Below are positions 36,051 to 45,831 of a stretch of DNA of 64,000 nucleotides, one piece after another. Made by a program: the position numbers and the translations under genes. Numbering within the stretch: the first letter of the stretch is position 1; each line of letters starts with the position of its first letter. The stretch is from Sulfitobacter sp. EhC04 (GTDB lineage Bacteria; Pseudomonadota; Alphaproteobacteria; Rhodobacterales; Rhodobacteraceae): assembly GCF_001650875.1 (NCBI RefSeq), contig NZ_LXYI01000025.1:28381-92380 (forward strand), read 5' to 3'. The notes beneath the pieces are model-generated. The model made no database searches, was not told the origin of the DNA, and saw nothing but the letters and a program-made list of their open reading frames with translations.

Positions 36051-37136
36051 TTGGACAACCTGACTTCGATCCGACGCTCCTTGCAGTTCCTGGTGCTGGT
36101 AGCCCTTTTTGGCACCTGTTACTTCGCTCGCGATCTGATCCTGCCCATCATGCTGGGTTTCCTGCTGGCGCTGACCCTCAGCCCGCTTGTCAGGGGGCTT
36201 TACCGCGCCGGTATTCCGCATGCGGTTTCGGGGACGGTGCTGGTGTCACTGACCGCCCTCCTGATCATCATCATTGTCGGCGGATCAGCAGGCACCGTCG
36301 CGGTCTGGAGCGATGAATTGCCCAGCATGGGCGCAGAGATCCAGCAAAAGCTGCGCATGATGACAGATGCGGTCGAAGGTGTGCGCACCGCCACCGAGGA
36401 AGTCGAAAAGATCACCAAATCGAAAGACGCAAGTCCCGAGGTGATCGTGCAGCAACCGGGCCTGCTGGACACCGCATTCGATACGGTCACGCAGATCGGC
36501 GCATCGCTGATCGTGACGCTGATCCTGGCGGTGTTCCTGCTGTCCTCGGGAGAGCTGTTCTACCTGAAGATGGTGCAGGCCTTTCCCACGATGGCGGGCA
36601 AGAAGCGCATCCTGACCACGGTCTACAACATCGAACGCCGCGTCTCGCGCTATCTGTTGACCATCACGCTGATCAACGCCGGTCTGGGGCTGGCGCTTTT
36701 TGCCTATCTCAGCGCGCTTGGCATGCCGCAGGCCTATGTCTGGGGGATCGCCGCCTTCCTGCTGAACTTTCTGCCCTATCTTGGCGGCATCATCGGCTCC
36801 GTGCTTGTCGGGGGTTTTGCCATCGTGACCTTTGACAGCGTCAGCTATGCGCTGCTGGCCCCGCTGGGGTACATGGCGCTGACCAGCATCGAAGGTCAGG
36901 TCCTGACGCCTTTCCTGGTCGGCAGGCGGCTGGCGATGAACACGGTCGCCGTGTTTCTGACGGTGGTGTTCTGGGGCTGGCTTTGGGGCATTCCGGGCGC
37001 ATTGGTGGCGGTGCCCTTTCTGGTGGTCTTCAAGGCGGTCTGCGAGAATTTCGAGCCGCTGCACACCATCGGGCTTTTCCTGTCCTCCGAGGACAGGAAA
37101 TTGCCCGACCCCGATGAAGAACCGGATGCAGCCTGA
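36051..37136 (+). CDS. AI-2E-family (PerM/YdiK) membrane transporter
   Basis: Multi-pass membrane protein of 361 aa in the AI-2E (UPF0118) family. There are about eight helices: two at the N-terminus (around 10-65), then a soluble stretch (about 75-135), then the rest. Family motifs are PIMLGFLLALTLSPLV near the start and the C-terminal NFLPYLGGIIGS with EGQVLTPFLVGRR. The TTG start has GGAG 6 nt upstream; a TTG 27 nt earlier has no ribosome site. Members move diverse molecules or ions; a role in autoinducer-2 export is not implied by the name alone. It is divergent from the ThDP gene. Confidence 0.85.
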   Translation: MDNLTSIRRSLQFLVLVALFGTCYFARDLILPIMLGFLLALTLSPLVRGLYRAGIPHAVSGTVLVSLTALLIIIIVGGSAGTVAVWSDELPSMGAEIQQKLRMMTDAVEGVRTATEEVEKITKSKDASPEVIVQQPGLLDTAFDTVTQIGASLIVTLILAVFLLSSGELFYLKMVQAFPTMAGKKRILTTVYNIERRVSRYLLTITLINAGLGLALFAYLSALGMPQAYVWGIAAFLLNFLPYLGGIIGSVLVGGFAIVTFDSVSYALLAPLGYMALTSIEGQVLTPFLVGRRLAMNTVAVFLTVVFWGWLWGIPGALVAVPFLVVFKAVCENFEPLHTIGLFLSSEDRKLPDPDEEPDAA

Positions 37137-37156
37137 CGGCCCTTACCCTGCCAGCC

Positions 37157-38557
37157 CTAGCCCGCCAGCGACGGCAACCAAAGGACAATGCCCGGAAAGG
37201 CCACCAGCAGCGCGATGGTCACCGCATCCGCGAAAAAGAACGGTGCCACGCCCTTGAACACATCCTGTACCGTGAGATCATCACGAACCCCCGCCACGAC
37301 AAAGCAGTTCAACCCGATGGGTGGGGTGATCAGACAGAATTCGGCCATCTTCACCACCAGAATGCCGAACCAGATCGCGCACATCGGCCCCGACATGCCA
37401 AAGGCGCTGTCCGCCGCTGACACCAGTTCGCCGCCGTTCAGCGCCATCACCGCCGGATAGACCACCGGCAGGGTCAGCAGCAGCATGCCGATGGCATCCA
37501 TGAACATGCCCAGCACCGCATAGGCCAGCAGGATACAGATCAGGATCAGCAGCGGCGACATCTCCAGCGAGGTGATCCAGCTTGCAAAGGCATCGGGCAA
37601 TTCCGCAAACCCCAGGAAACGGACATAGATCAGCACGCCCCAGATGATGGTAAAGATCATCACTGTCAGCTTGGCGGTCTCCAGCAGCGCCTCTTTCAGC
37701 TGCCGCCAGCGCATGCCGCGGAAAAGCGCCACCAGGAAGACGATGAAGGCCCCCACTGCGCCGCCTTCGGTGGGCGTGCCCCAGGCATCGCCAAAGGGGT
37801 TGTAGACAAAGAAGATGATGATCACGACCACCGCAAGGATCGGCAGCGCGGGGGGCAGGCTTTCAAAACGCTGTTTCCAGCTGAAGCCGGTCACCGGCGG
37901 GCCCACGTTCTTCCAGATCATCGCGATGCCGATGATCAGCCCTCCGTAAACCACGGCGGAAAACGCGCCGGGGACAAACCCCGCCAGCAGCAGCTTGCCC
38001 ACATCCTGTTCCACGATGATCGCATAGATCACCAGGATCGCGGATGGCGGGATCAGTGAGGCAAGCGTGCCGCCTGCCGCCACGACACCGGCCGCGAATT
38101 GCTTGTTATAGCCGACTTTCAGCATCTCGGGGATCGCGATACGGGCAAAGACCGCCGCCGTGGCCACGGATGCGCCCGACACGGCGGCAAACCCGGCGGT
38201 GGCAAAGACGGTCGATACCGCCAGCCCGCCCGGCACCCAGGCAAACCAGCGTTTGCAGGCCTCGAACAGCGCGGTTGTCAGCTTGGCGTAATAGGCCAGA
38301 TAGCCGATCATGATGAAGACCGGGATCAGGCTGAGCACCTGGGCGCTGACCTTGGAATGGGGGGTCAGGCCCGCAATCTTGACGCTGATCTCTATCGCTT
38401 TCCACAGGCGCGCGGGATCATAGTCAAAACCGTTCCAGCGCAGCCAGAACAGACCCAGAAACCCCGCAAGACCGGCGGCAAAGGCCACGCGCATGCCCAG
38501 AATGACCATGACCAGCATGCCACCCGACACCCAAAGACCGATTTCAATGGGTTCCAT
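37157..38557 (-). CDS. TRAP transporter large permease (DctM), second system
   Basis: DctM permease of 466 aa with about twelve or thirteen helices. Hallmarks are ATAGFAAVSGASVATAAVFARIA, AAGGTLASLIPPSAILVIYA, and a C-terminal EFCLITPPIGLNCFVVAGV. It is longer than the first DctM, with extra sequence before helix 3. The ATG shares its A with the TGA of DctQ. It is convergent with the AI-2E gene, about 20 nt away. Its binding-protein gene upstream is interrupted. Confidence 0.92.
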   Translation of the reverse strand: MEPIEIGLWVSGGMLVMVILGMRVAFAAGLAGFLGLFWLRWNGFDYDPARLWKAIEISVKIAGLTPHSKVSAQVLSLIPVFIMIGYLAYYAKLTTALFEACKRWFAWVPGGLAVSTVFATAGFAAVSGASVATAAVFARIAIPEMLKVGYNKQFAAGVVAAGGTLASLIPPSAILVIYAIIVEQDVGKLLLAGFVPGAFSAVVYGGLIIGIAMIWKNVGPPVTGFSWKQRFESLPPALPILAVVVIIIFFVYNPFGDAWGTPTEGGAVGAFIVFLVALFRGMRWRQLKEALLETAKLTVMIFTIIWGVLIYVRFLGFAELPDAFASWITSLEMSPLLILICILLAYAVLGMFMDAIGMLLLTLPVVYPAVMALNGGELVSAADSAFGMSGPMCAIWFGILVVKMAEFCLITPPIGLNCFVVAGVRDDLTVQDVFKGVAPFFFADAVTIALLVAFPGIVLWLPSLAG

Positions 38558-39186
38558 CAGGTGTTCTCCTCTAGCGCGCGGGCCTCGGCCATGGCCTGCT
38601 CTTCGATGCTCAGGCTCAGCGGCACGGCGGCCGGTGCCTCCAGCCCCAGCACCAACGCGCGGCCATAGCCCCAGGCCTGCAACAGCAGGCGCAGCACCAG
38701 CACTGCAAAGGCGATGGGCACCACCAGTTTGCTGGGCCATATGGGGATGCCGACGTCAATGGAGCTGTCGCGGCTGCACAGGGGCCGCGCGCAGTCGAAC
38801 GAGCGGGCGAAATGTTCCCAGGCCCCCCATGTCAGCGCAACAATCAGCAGAAGGATCAGCAGGACGGACACGAGCTCAAAGAACCACAGCACCCGGCCCT
38901 TGAGCGCCGAGACCAGCATGTCCATGCGGATATGGGTGCCGTCGCGCTGGACATAGGACACACCCATGATTGCGATGATCGGCATCGCCGCTTCGATATA
39001 GTCGATATAGCCCATCATCGGCGCGCCGAAGAACTTGCGCGAACTGACCGAATAGGCGGCCAGGAACATGAGCGTGAAGATCGCCAGCCCCGACAACAGC
39101 GCGCAGAACCGCTCAATGGGCAACAGCATTCGGTCAAGCCTGCTGAGTAGGCTGGAATCCTCCAGCACCGCCGCTGATCCCGCCAT
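38557..39186 (-). CDS. TRAP transporter small permease (DctQ), second system
   Basis: Four-helix DctQ protein of 209 aa. The family segment PIIAIMGVSYVQRDGTHIRMDML is seen in the middle. A long periplasmic or loop stretch (SFDCARPLCSRDSSIDVG) carries two Cys between helices 3 and 4, which is common in the larger DctQ subtype. It overlaps the DctM start by one base. Confidence 0.87.
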   Translation of the reverse strand: MAGSAAVLEDSSLLSRLDRMLLPIERFCALLSGLAIFTLMFLAAYSVSSRKFFGAPMMGYIDYIEAAMPIIAIMGVSYVQRDGTHIRMDMLVSALKGRVLWFFELVSVLLILLLIVALTWGAWEHFARSFDCARPLCSRDSSIDVGIPIWPSKLVVPIAFAVLVLRLLLQAWGYGRALVLGLEAPAAVPLSLSIEEQAMAEARALEENT

Positions 39187-39265
39187 AGGTCCCTCTCCCC
39201 GTGTTCGGCATTTTCACCGTTTTTGAGAAGCCGCCCGACGCGGGGCTGCTCGCCAAAAACGAAAA

Positions 39266-39292
39266 GGCCGCCCCGAAAATCGTGGGGCGGCC
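39266..39292 (-). terminator. Hairpin after the second dctP
   Basis: Perfect 9-bp arms GGCCGCCCC/GGGGCGGCC with a 9-nt loop, 10 nt after the dctP stop. On the coding strand TTTTCGTTTTT follows, so this one could work as a real, partial Rho-independent terminator before DctQ. Confidence 0.7.
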
Positions 39293-39302
39293 TGATGTCG
39301 GA

Positions 39303-40322
39303 TCAGCTGCCGTTGGACTTGGCTTCTTCCAGTGTCGACATCACCAGATCGTAAAGCTCCTGACCCGGCAGGCCCTGTGCTTCCATGTCGGCAATCCAGG
39401 CATCCCGCGCCGGGGCGGCTGCGGTCGCGCGGAACTCTTCCAGCACTTCGGGCGAGATCATGACCTTTTCGACGCCCTTTTCCTCCAGCACTGCATCCCA
39501 GCGCTTGAGCAGTTCGCCGTAGTTGGCCAGATAGTGATCCAGCGCCTCGTCAACCGAGGAATCCAGCGCTTCACGCTCTGCATCCGACAGCGATTCGTAA
39601 GCGTCGATGTTCACGACAACAGGGCAGTTCACGGTGCCGGGGTTCAGGTTGGCCGTCCACCAGTCCGCCTGGTTGATGGTGCCAAAGCTGAGGTGCGCGT
39701 GCTGAGCAAAGGCAACCGTATCGACAACCCCGGATTCCATCGCCTGATAGGCCTCGCTTGACGTAACAGATGTCGGCACCGCGCCAACCGCCTCGAACGC
39801 ATTGCCCAGACCACCAGTGGCGCGCACACGCATGCCTTTGAATTGATCAAGCGTGGTGCGCGGATCGCCAGTGCCGACGAGGTTGTACTGCGGCATCGGC
39901 GAGGTCATCAGCAGCTTTGCGTTCCACTGTGCCATTTCGTCGGCGGCTGCGGGGTGGGCATAGACGGCCTTGGAGACCGCGACTTCCTGCTTGAGGTTCT
40001 CGACACCCAGGAACGGCAATTCCAGAACCGTCACGACGCGGTTCTTGTCAGGATGGTAACCGGCACAGAATTGCGCCATCTCGAATGCACCGATCGAGAT
40101 ACCGTCGAGGTTCTCGCGGTTCTTGGACAGGCCGCCGTAGCTGACGTTCATGGTAAATTCGCCGCCGGTCTTTTCGCTTACCAGCTCTGCAATTTTTTCG
40201 ATATGCTCGGTAAAGGCGCGGCGTTTGCCCCAGACGGATACGTTCCATTAAGTTGCCGCAGCTTCAGTGACAAAGGCAATGCTTAGCGCGCAGACGGCTG
40301 CGCCGCTCATGAATTTGGTCAT
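39303..40322 (-). pseudogene. TRAP substrate-binding protein (DctP) gene with in-frame stop after the signal peptide
   Basis: The frame opens with a signal peptide, MTKFMSGAAVCALSIAFVTE and then AAAT, and hits TAA as codon 25. It then continues in the same frame as WNVSVWGKRRAFTEHIEK and on to a normal DctP body of about 315 residues (VRATGGLGNAFEAVG, EKVMISPEVLEEFR). No other change is visible: the frame is intact before and after the stop. Restart at the next in-frame ATG would give a 282-aa protein with no signal peptide, which should not reach the periplasm. So it is either a very recent pseudogene or a base error. Its DctQ and DctM partners look intact. Confidence 0.8.
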
Positions 40323-40713
40323 TGATATCTCTCCCTAGTTGCGCGGCCATGCTGCCACGCTTGGACCCAAGGCTAGCGCGACCGTCCCGGACTGCCAACC
40401 CCAAAGGACCTCGCGTAAATCCGGACCGGACGGGCAGTGCGGCAACAGGGATGGGATGGTTTTCCTGCCGGCCGCATCGCAACGGAGCACTTTACAAACA
40501 GCGGCTTGATAACGCGCGCATTTTCCGGTGCATTTTCAAGCAGGTTTACAAGTCGGTCAAAATCACGGAAATAGTTTTACAACGAAATCAAGCTATTCCA
40601 TATGGTTATTCCAATCCTTACACGGCGCGCTATGATCCCGCGCAAGAGGAGACATGCGTTTGGGGGTCTGCCCCGATCATGTGTGCAAGAATACTATCAA
40701 GGAGGAACACCCG
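40323..40713. promoter_or_regulatory. Divergent promoter region between dctP and acs
   Basis: About 390 bp without a gene. The half nearer acs is clearly AT-richer (around 40540-40620, with AAAATCAC, AAATAGTTTTAC and AATCAAGCTATTCC) and probably holds the acs promoter and activator sites. I cannot assign a specific regulator site. No small RNA or riboswitch is evident. Confidence 0.4.
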
Positions 40714-42663
40714 ATGTCTGACGCCAAAATCTATCCGCCATCCGACGCCATGGTCAAAGGCGCGCATGTGAACGCCGACCAATATGCGAAGATGTACGAT
40801 GCCTCCATCAGCGATCCGGATGCCTTCTGGGCCGAACAGGGCAAGCGGGTGGACTGGATCAAGCCATTCAGCCAGGTCAAGGATGTCGATTTCACCCTCG
40901 GTCAGGTCAAGATCAACTGGTTCGCGGACGGCCAGTTGAACGTCAGCGCCAACTGCATCGACCGGCATCTGGCCACGCGCGGCGATCAGACCGCGATCAT
41001 CTGGGAACCGGACAGCCCGGATGAACAGGCCCAGCACATCACCTACAGCCAGTTGCATGCCAATACCTGCAAGATGGCCAATATCCTGAGCGATCAGGGC
41101 GTGACCAAGGGCGACCGGGTCATCATCTACATGCCGATGATCCCGGAGGCCGCCTATGCGATGCTGGCCTGCGCGCGCATCGGTGCGATCCATTCCATCG
41201 TCTTTGCCGGATTCTCGCCCGATGCGCTGGCCGCGCGGGTCAAGGGGTCAGCGGCCAAGGTGGTGATCACCGCCGACGAGGCCCCGCGCGGGGGCCGCAA
41301 CACGCCTCTGAAAACCAACGCGGACAAGGCGCTGGCGTCTTGCGACGCCTCCGTCAAATGCCTGGTGGTCCGCCGCACCGGCGGGGATGTCCCATGGAAC
41401 GAGGCCCGCGATGTCGATTACACCGCATTGGCCAAAGACGCCGCCGACACCTTCGAGCCTGCGGTGATGGATGCCGAGGACCCGTTGTTCATCCTCTATA
41501 CCTCCGGTTCGACCGGCCAGCCCAAGGGGGTGGTCCATACCACCGGCGGCTATCTGGTCTATGCCGCGATGACCCATGAGATCACCTTCGACTACCATGA
41601 CGGCGACATCTATTGGTGTACGGCGGATGTGGGCTGGGTCACCGGGCACAGCTATATCGTCTATGGCCCGCTGGCCAATGGGGCCACCACCCTGATGTTC
41701 GAGGGGGTGCCGACCTACCCGGATGCCTCGCGGTTCTGGCAGGTCTGCGAAAAGCACAAGGTGAACCAGTTCTACACCGCCCCCACCGCCATTCGCGCGC
41801 TTATGGGTCAGGGGGACGATTTCGTCACCAAATGCGATCTGTCCAGCCTCAAGCTGCTGGGCACCGTGGGCGAGCCGATCAACCCCGAGGCCTGGAACTG
41901 GTACAACGAGGTTGTCGGCGGCGGGCGTTGCCCCATCGTGGACACCTGGTGGCAGACCGAAACCGGCGGCCACCTGATGACCCCCCTGCCTGGTGCCCAT
42001 GCAACGAAACCGGGTGCGGCGATGAAACCCTTCTTCGGCATCAAACCGATGATCCTGGAGCCGACATCGGCGGAAATCATTACGGACAACCCGGCAGAGG
42101 GTGTGCTGGTCATCGCCGACAGCTGGCCGGGGCAGATGCGCACCGTCTGGGGCGATCACGAACGGTTTGAAAAGACATATTTTGCCGATTACCCCGGATA
42201 CTACTTCACCGGGGATGGCTGCAAACGCGATGCCGATGGGGATTACTGGATCACCGGCCGGGTGGATGATGTGATCAACGTCTCTGGGCACCGCATGGGC
42301 ACGGCAGAGGTCGAAAGCGCGCTGGTCGCCCACAAGAAAGTGGCCGAGGCCGCCGTGGTCGGCTATCCGCACAAGGTCAAGGGCCAGGGCATCTATTGCT
42401 ATGTCACCCTGATGGGCGGCGAGGAGCCCTCGGAGGAATTGCGCAAGGAACTTGAAGGCTGGGTCCGCAACGAAATCGGCCCGATCGCGAAACCCGACCT
42501 GATCCAATGGGCCCCCGGCCTGCCCAAGACACGGTCCGGCAAGATCATGCGCCGCATCCTGCGCAAGATCGCCGAGAATGACTTTGGCGCATTGGGCGAC
42601 ACCTCGACGCTGGCAGACCCTTCCGTGGTCGACGATCTGATCGAAAACCGGATGAACCGTTGA
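40714..42663 (+). CDS. acs: Acetyl-CoA synthetase
   Basis: AMP-forming acetate-CoA ligase of 649 aa, the normal length. The N-terminal ACAS region is [19 protein letters not shown]. The P-loop is [20 protein letters not shown], then [26 protein letters not shown], and the C-terminal [11 protein letters not shown], whose Lys is the usual site of regulatory acetylation. GGAGG lies 8 nt before the chosen ATG; an upstream ATG 60 nt earlier has no ribosome site. It scavenges acetate. A Rho-independent terminator follows. Confidence 0.96.
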   Translation: MSDAKIYPPSDAMVKGAHVNADQYAKMYDASISDPDAFWAEQGKRVDWIKPFSQVKDVDFTLGQVKINWFADGQLNVSANCIDRHLATRGDQTAIIWEPDSPDEQAQHITYSQLHANTCKMANILSDQGVTKGDRVIIYMPMIPEAAYAMLACARIGAIHSIVFAGFSPDALAARVKGSAAKVVITADEAPRGGRNTPLKTNADKALASCDASVKCLVVRRTGGDVPWNEARDVDYTALAKDAADTFEPAVMDAEDPLFILYTSGSTGQPKGVVHTTGGYLVYAAMTHEITFDYHDGDIYWCTADVGWVTGHSYIVYGPLANGATTLMFEGVPTYPDASRFWQVCEKHKVNQFYTAPTAIRALMGQGDDFVTKCDLSSLKLLGTVGEPINPEAWNWYNEVVGGGRCPIVDTWWQTETGGHLMTPLPGAHATKPGAAMKPFFGIKPMILEPTSAEIITDNPAEGVLVIADSWPGQMRTVWGDHERFEKTYFADYPGYYFTGDGCKRDADGDYWITGRVDDVINVSGHRMGTAEVESALVAHKKVAEAAVVGYPHKVKGQGIYCYVTLMGGEEPSEELRKELEGWVRNEIGPIAKPDLIQWAPGLPKTRSGKIMRRILRKIAENDFGALGDTSTLADPSVVDDLIENRMNR

Positions 42664-42720
42664 AAGATCAACCGGTTACGTAAAGGCCACAGTGATTCCG
42701 GCCCCCGGAACGAAGATTTG

Positions 42721-42751
42721 GCCCTCGCAGCTATCTGCGGGGGCTTTTTTC
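42721..42751 (+). terminator. Rho-independent terminator after acs
   Basis: A 10-bp stem (GCCCTCGCAG/CTGCGGGGGC, one G-U pair) with a CTAT loop, directly followed by TTTTTT. It is 57 nt after the acs stop. Confidence 0.9.
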
Positions 42752-42905
42752 TGCGGTCTTGGCCCAAAAGCGCCCCCGCCCGGCCTGCGCAGCAATAAAT
42801 GACCGCATTGGGACGTGGACCAATTCAAATTCCCCGCCACAGGTATTTCACCTTTCCGCCGAACGCTCTAGGTAGCGTGCAGAACGGGATCGAAAAGGCG
42901 CAGCT

Positions 42906-43571
42906 ATGGCACGGCATGGAACTCGGACAGCTGGTGTGATCGGGCTGGGCAATTTCGGCAGCACCGTCGCGACAGAGCTTCAGCGCTTTGGCAACCATGT
43001 GATCGGCGTCGATACGGATGAAAAGCGCGTGTCGGCCCATGCCGAAATGCTGTCGCAGGCCGTGATTGCCGATGCGCGGGATGACATCGCCCTGCGCGAG
43101 GCCGGTTTTGCCGAATGTGACATTGCCGTTGTCGCCATGGGCTCCGACCTTGAGGCCAGCATCCTGACCGCGATGAACCTCAAACTGATCGGCGTGCCGC
43201 AGATCTGGGCCAAGGCCACCACGAAGACCCACCACCGCATCCTGTCCAAGCTGGGCGTCGACCGGGTGATCCATCCCGAAATCGAGGTGGGCCAACATAT
43301 TGCGCAGGTGCTGCACAACCCGCTGGTGCGCGATTATGTCAGCCTTGGCAACGGCTATCACGTGGTCAATTTCCGCATCCCCGAAAGCCTTGAGGGCAAG
43401 CGGCTGGTCGATCTGCCCCATACCGAGAAATTCAATCTGCGGTGCATCGGCGTGATGCGCGGCACGGAATTTGTCGGACAGGACGGGACGACATGCACCT
43501 TGCAGCGCGACGACCTGCTGCTGCTTTTGGGTCAGCGCAAGGACCTGCGCAGCTTTGCGGCCAGCCTCTGA
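42906..43571 (+). CDS. Potassium-uptake regulatory protein (KtrA/TrkA type)
   Basis: Cytoplasmic RCK protein of 221 aa. The N-terminal nucleotide-binding motif is GVIGLGNFGSTVATEL with the acidic end IGVDTDE. The C-terminal RCK-C part lies after residue 135 (ESLEGKRLVDLP, DLLLLLGQ). One RCK unit (rather than TrkA's two) makes it KtrA-like. It forms a ring that gates the membrane subunit, encoded 1 nt downstream. Confidence 0.92.
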   Translation: MARHGTRTAGVIGLGNFGSTVATELQRFGNHVIGVDTDEKRVSAHAEMLSQAVIADARDDIALREAGFAECDIAVVAMGSDLEASILTAMNLKLIGVPQIWAKATTKTHHRILSKLGVDRVIHPEIEVGQHIAQVLHNPLVRDYVSLGNGYHVVNFRIPESLEGKRLVDLPHTEKFNLRCIGVMRGTEFVGQDGTTCTLQRDDLLLLLGQRKDLRSFAASL

Positions 43572-43572
43572 C

Positions 43573-44919
43573 ATGGCAAGAAGCGCACAACGGGTCAAAG
43601 CGGGCCGTGGCTCGGGATTGGCCCTGCCGCCCCCGGCGGTTCTGGGGCTGCTGTACCTTGTCTTTATCGTCATTGGGGCGGTTCTGCTTTGGCTGCCCAT
43701 CTCGCATCATGGCGACATCGGGCTGGCAGAAGCGCTGTTCACCTCGACCTCAGCCGTGACAGTGACCGGACTGGTCCTCATGGATACCGGTGCGGCCTTT
43801 ACCGCCTTTGGCCAGGTGGTCATCGCGGTTCTGATCCAGTTCGGCGGCCTGGGGCTGATGACATTTGCGGTGCTGGTACTGAGCGCGCTTGGCATTCCGG
43901 TGGGGATGCCGCAACGGCTGATCCTGCGCGAGGATCTCAACCAGACCTCGATCAGCAATCTGACGGTGCTGGTGCGCGTAATCATTGTGGTGGCACTGTT
44001 TTGCGAAGCGGTCGGCGCTGTGCTGCTGGCCTTTGTCTTTGTGCCCGAATACGGCTTGAACGGCATCTGGCAGGCGATTTTCCATGCCATTTCGGCATTT
44101 AATAACGCGGGCTTTGCCCTGCACCCGGACAGCCTGTCGAAATGGGTCGGCAACCCGGTGGTCAATCTGGTGATCCCGGCGCTGTTCATCATGGGCGGGA
44201 TCGGTTTTATCGTGGTGGGAGACATCTATCAGGCGCGCCGCTGGCGGCGGCTGACCCTGCATTCCAAGCTGATGCTGGTCGGCACCGCCCTGCTGATCCT
44301 GTGGGGCTGCCTGTGGTTTGCAGCGCTTGAATGGACCAACCCCGCCACGCTGGGCGCACTGCCACTGGGGGACAAACTATGGGCAAGCTGGTTCCAGGGC
44401 GTGACCCCGCGCACCGCCGGGTTCAACACGATCGACACCAGCGGCATGCATGATTCCACGGCTGTCATGACAATGACACTGATGCTGGTCGGCGGTGGCA
44501 GCACCTCGACCGCCGGGGGCATCAAGGTGACGACCTTTGCAGTCCTGCTGCTGGCGACCGTGGCGTTTTTTCGCCGTCAGACCACCCTGCACGCCTTTGG
44601 CCGGGCGCTGGGGGTCGAGGAAGTGCTGAAGGTAATGGCGCTTACGACAATTTCCATGTTGCTGGTTCTGTCGGGCATCTTTGCCGTGGCCATCAGCCAT
44701 GACGGCCAGTTTGTCGACCTCGCGTTCGAGGTGACATCGGCTTTCGGGACCGTGGGCATGTCCATGGGCGCAACCGCTGAGCTTGATGGCGTTGGCCGCG
44801 CCCTGATCATGATGGTCATGTTCATCGGGCGGGTTGGCCCGCTGGCGCTGGGGTTCTTTCTGGCCACGCGGTCGGTGCCCCGGGTCAAATACCCGCCCGG
44901 CCAAGTCTATCTGGGTTGA
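43573..44919 (+). CDS. Potassium-uptake membrane subunit (KtrB/TrkH type)
   Basis: Ion channel-like permease of 448 aa with four membrane-pore-membrane repeats. Pore loops with the selectivity glycine are seen at TSAVTVTGLVL, SAFNNAGFAL, TPRTAGFNT and SAFGTVGMSMG, the four TrkH/KtrB filters. The loop before the last repeat has GGGSTSTAGGIKVTT, which contacts the RCK ring. It starts 1 nt after the KtrA stop. Confidence 0.95.
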   Translation: MARSAQRVKAGRGSGLALPPPAVLGLLYLVFIVIGAVLLWLPISHHGDIGLAEALFTSTSAVTVTGLVLMDTGAAFTAFGQVVIAVLIQFGGLGLMTFAVLVLSALGIPVGMPQRLILREDLNQTSISNLTVLVRVIIVVALFCEAVGAVLLAFVFVPEYGLNGIWQAIFHAISAFNNAGFALHPDSLSKWVGNPVVNLVIPALFIMGGIGFIVVGDIYQARRWRRLTLHSKLMLVGTALLILWGCLWFAALEWTNPATLGALPLGDKLWASWFQGVTPRTAGFNTIDTSGMHDSTAVMTMTLMLVGGGSTSTAGGIKVTTFAVLLLATVAFFRRQTTLHAFGRALGVEEVLKVMALTTISMLLVLSGIFAVAISHDGQFVDLAFEVTSAFGTVGMSMGATAELDGVGRALIMMVMFIGRVGPLALGFFLATRSVPRVKYPPGQVYLG

Positions 44920-44951
44920 GTGTCAGGCGCGAACCTGCACCACAACACGCA

Positions 44952-44976
44952 AAAAGCCCTCGCAGGGGGGGCTTTT
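44952..44976. terminator. Bidirectional Rho-independent terminator
   Basis: AAAAGCCC/GGGCTTTT arms, 8 bp, with a 9-nt loop. The A-run on one side and T-run on the other serve both the potassium operon and the convergent DUF992 gene. Confidence 0.8.
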
Positions 44977-44992
44977 CACGGGTCGGGCGGAA

Positions 44993-45496
44993 TTACCCTT
45001 CCACGCGGGTCAGGTTGATCTCACCCACGCCAACAGCGAAATTCACGCCAGTCTGCGTGTTCACGCTGATCGGTTGCAGGGCCAGCGTGTTTTCCGAACC
45101 TCCGGTCATTGCATTTGCACCCAGGCCGACGCCCAGGGTCGCCTCTGCTGAAACGCCCTTGTAGCTGCCGTTCAAGCCGCCTTCGGCATATTCGGATTCA
45201 GTCGGGGCCAGCACCAGCCAGGCCATCTGGCCATTCTGGGTCTTGCCGATATCAATGCCGTAACGGTTGATTTCACCGATATAGGTTTCATCCTCCAGAC
45301 CTTCCTCCACCGGGTTGAAAACACATGTCAGTTCCCGTGTGGAGCCAAAGACATAGCCCGTGCCGTCACCCACATCACAAGACAGTGACCCGACTTCGGC
45401 GTGATCGACGGTTTCATTGTCCGCTGCAAATGCGGTTGTACCAAAGGCCACACCGGCAATCATGGCGGCGGCAGTCATTTTGATATTACGTGTCAT
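44993..45496 (-). CDS. DUF992 exported protein
   Basis: 167-aa protein of the alphaproteobacterial DUF992 family. It has a signal peptide (to about residue 24, ATAFAA-DN), then VGSLSCDVGDGTGYVFGSTRELTCVF with two Cys that may pair, and a Gly-rich C-terminal half (GLGANAMTGG) that looks like antiparallel beta structure. The function is unknown; it is probably periplasmic or envelope-linked. AGGAG precedes the ATG. Confidence 0.88.
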   Translation of the reverse strand: MTRNIKMTAAAMIAGVAFGTTAFAADNETVDHAEVGSLSCDVGDGTGYVFGSTRELTCVFNPVEEGLEDETYIGEINRYGIDIGKTQNGQMAWLVLAPTESEYAEGGLNGSYKGVSAEATLGVGLGANAMTGGSENTLALQPISVNTQTGVNFAVGVGEINLTRVEG

Positions 45497-45831
45497 ATTA
45501 TTCTCCTGCTGAGCGCTTTTTGAAACGCCCGTTTCTGCGGCATTCGGGTGCCTTGGTGATCGACAAGGCGTCTTGCCCTGTCGTCCCATCCGACAGCCAG
45601 CGTCATCCCAAAGGGGTCACGTTGCCTCTCTTGTCGAAACAACACGTTCAGGGCGCGCCGGTTCCACCACGTCGCTGCCTTCGGGCAAATGGGGCGGATT
45701 TCCGCAACACCGCCGTTGTTGCGCCATGCTTTGGTCGCGAAGGAAATGTAGCCCACAGGCATGAAGAACACCGAAAACATCACTCCCCCGGCGCTGGCCT
45801 GATGGGCGTCGCTGGACAAATCGGCAGGGCC
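45497..45831. other. Divergent intergenic region of about 335 bp
   Basis: This lies between DUF992 and the flavin reductase gene. It should contain promoters for both, though none is clear. A 95-codon frame on the minus strand is discussed under rejected items. Confidence 0.4.

Noticed and set aside
40248..40250. Possible stop-codon recoding at the TAA in the second dctP
   Set aside because: TAA is not used for selenocysteine or pyrrolysine, and no downstream structure or recoding element is seen. A mutation or base error is simpler.
45493..45780. A 95-codon minus-strand frame ending in an ATGA overlap with the DUF992 start
   Set aside because: It has no proper ribosome-site spacing, no family motif, and an Arg/Trp-rich composition typical of chance frames. 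DUF992 has its own AGGAG site.
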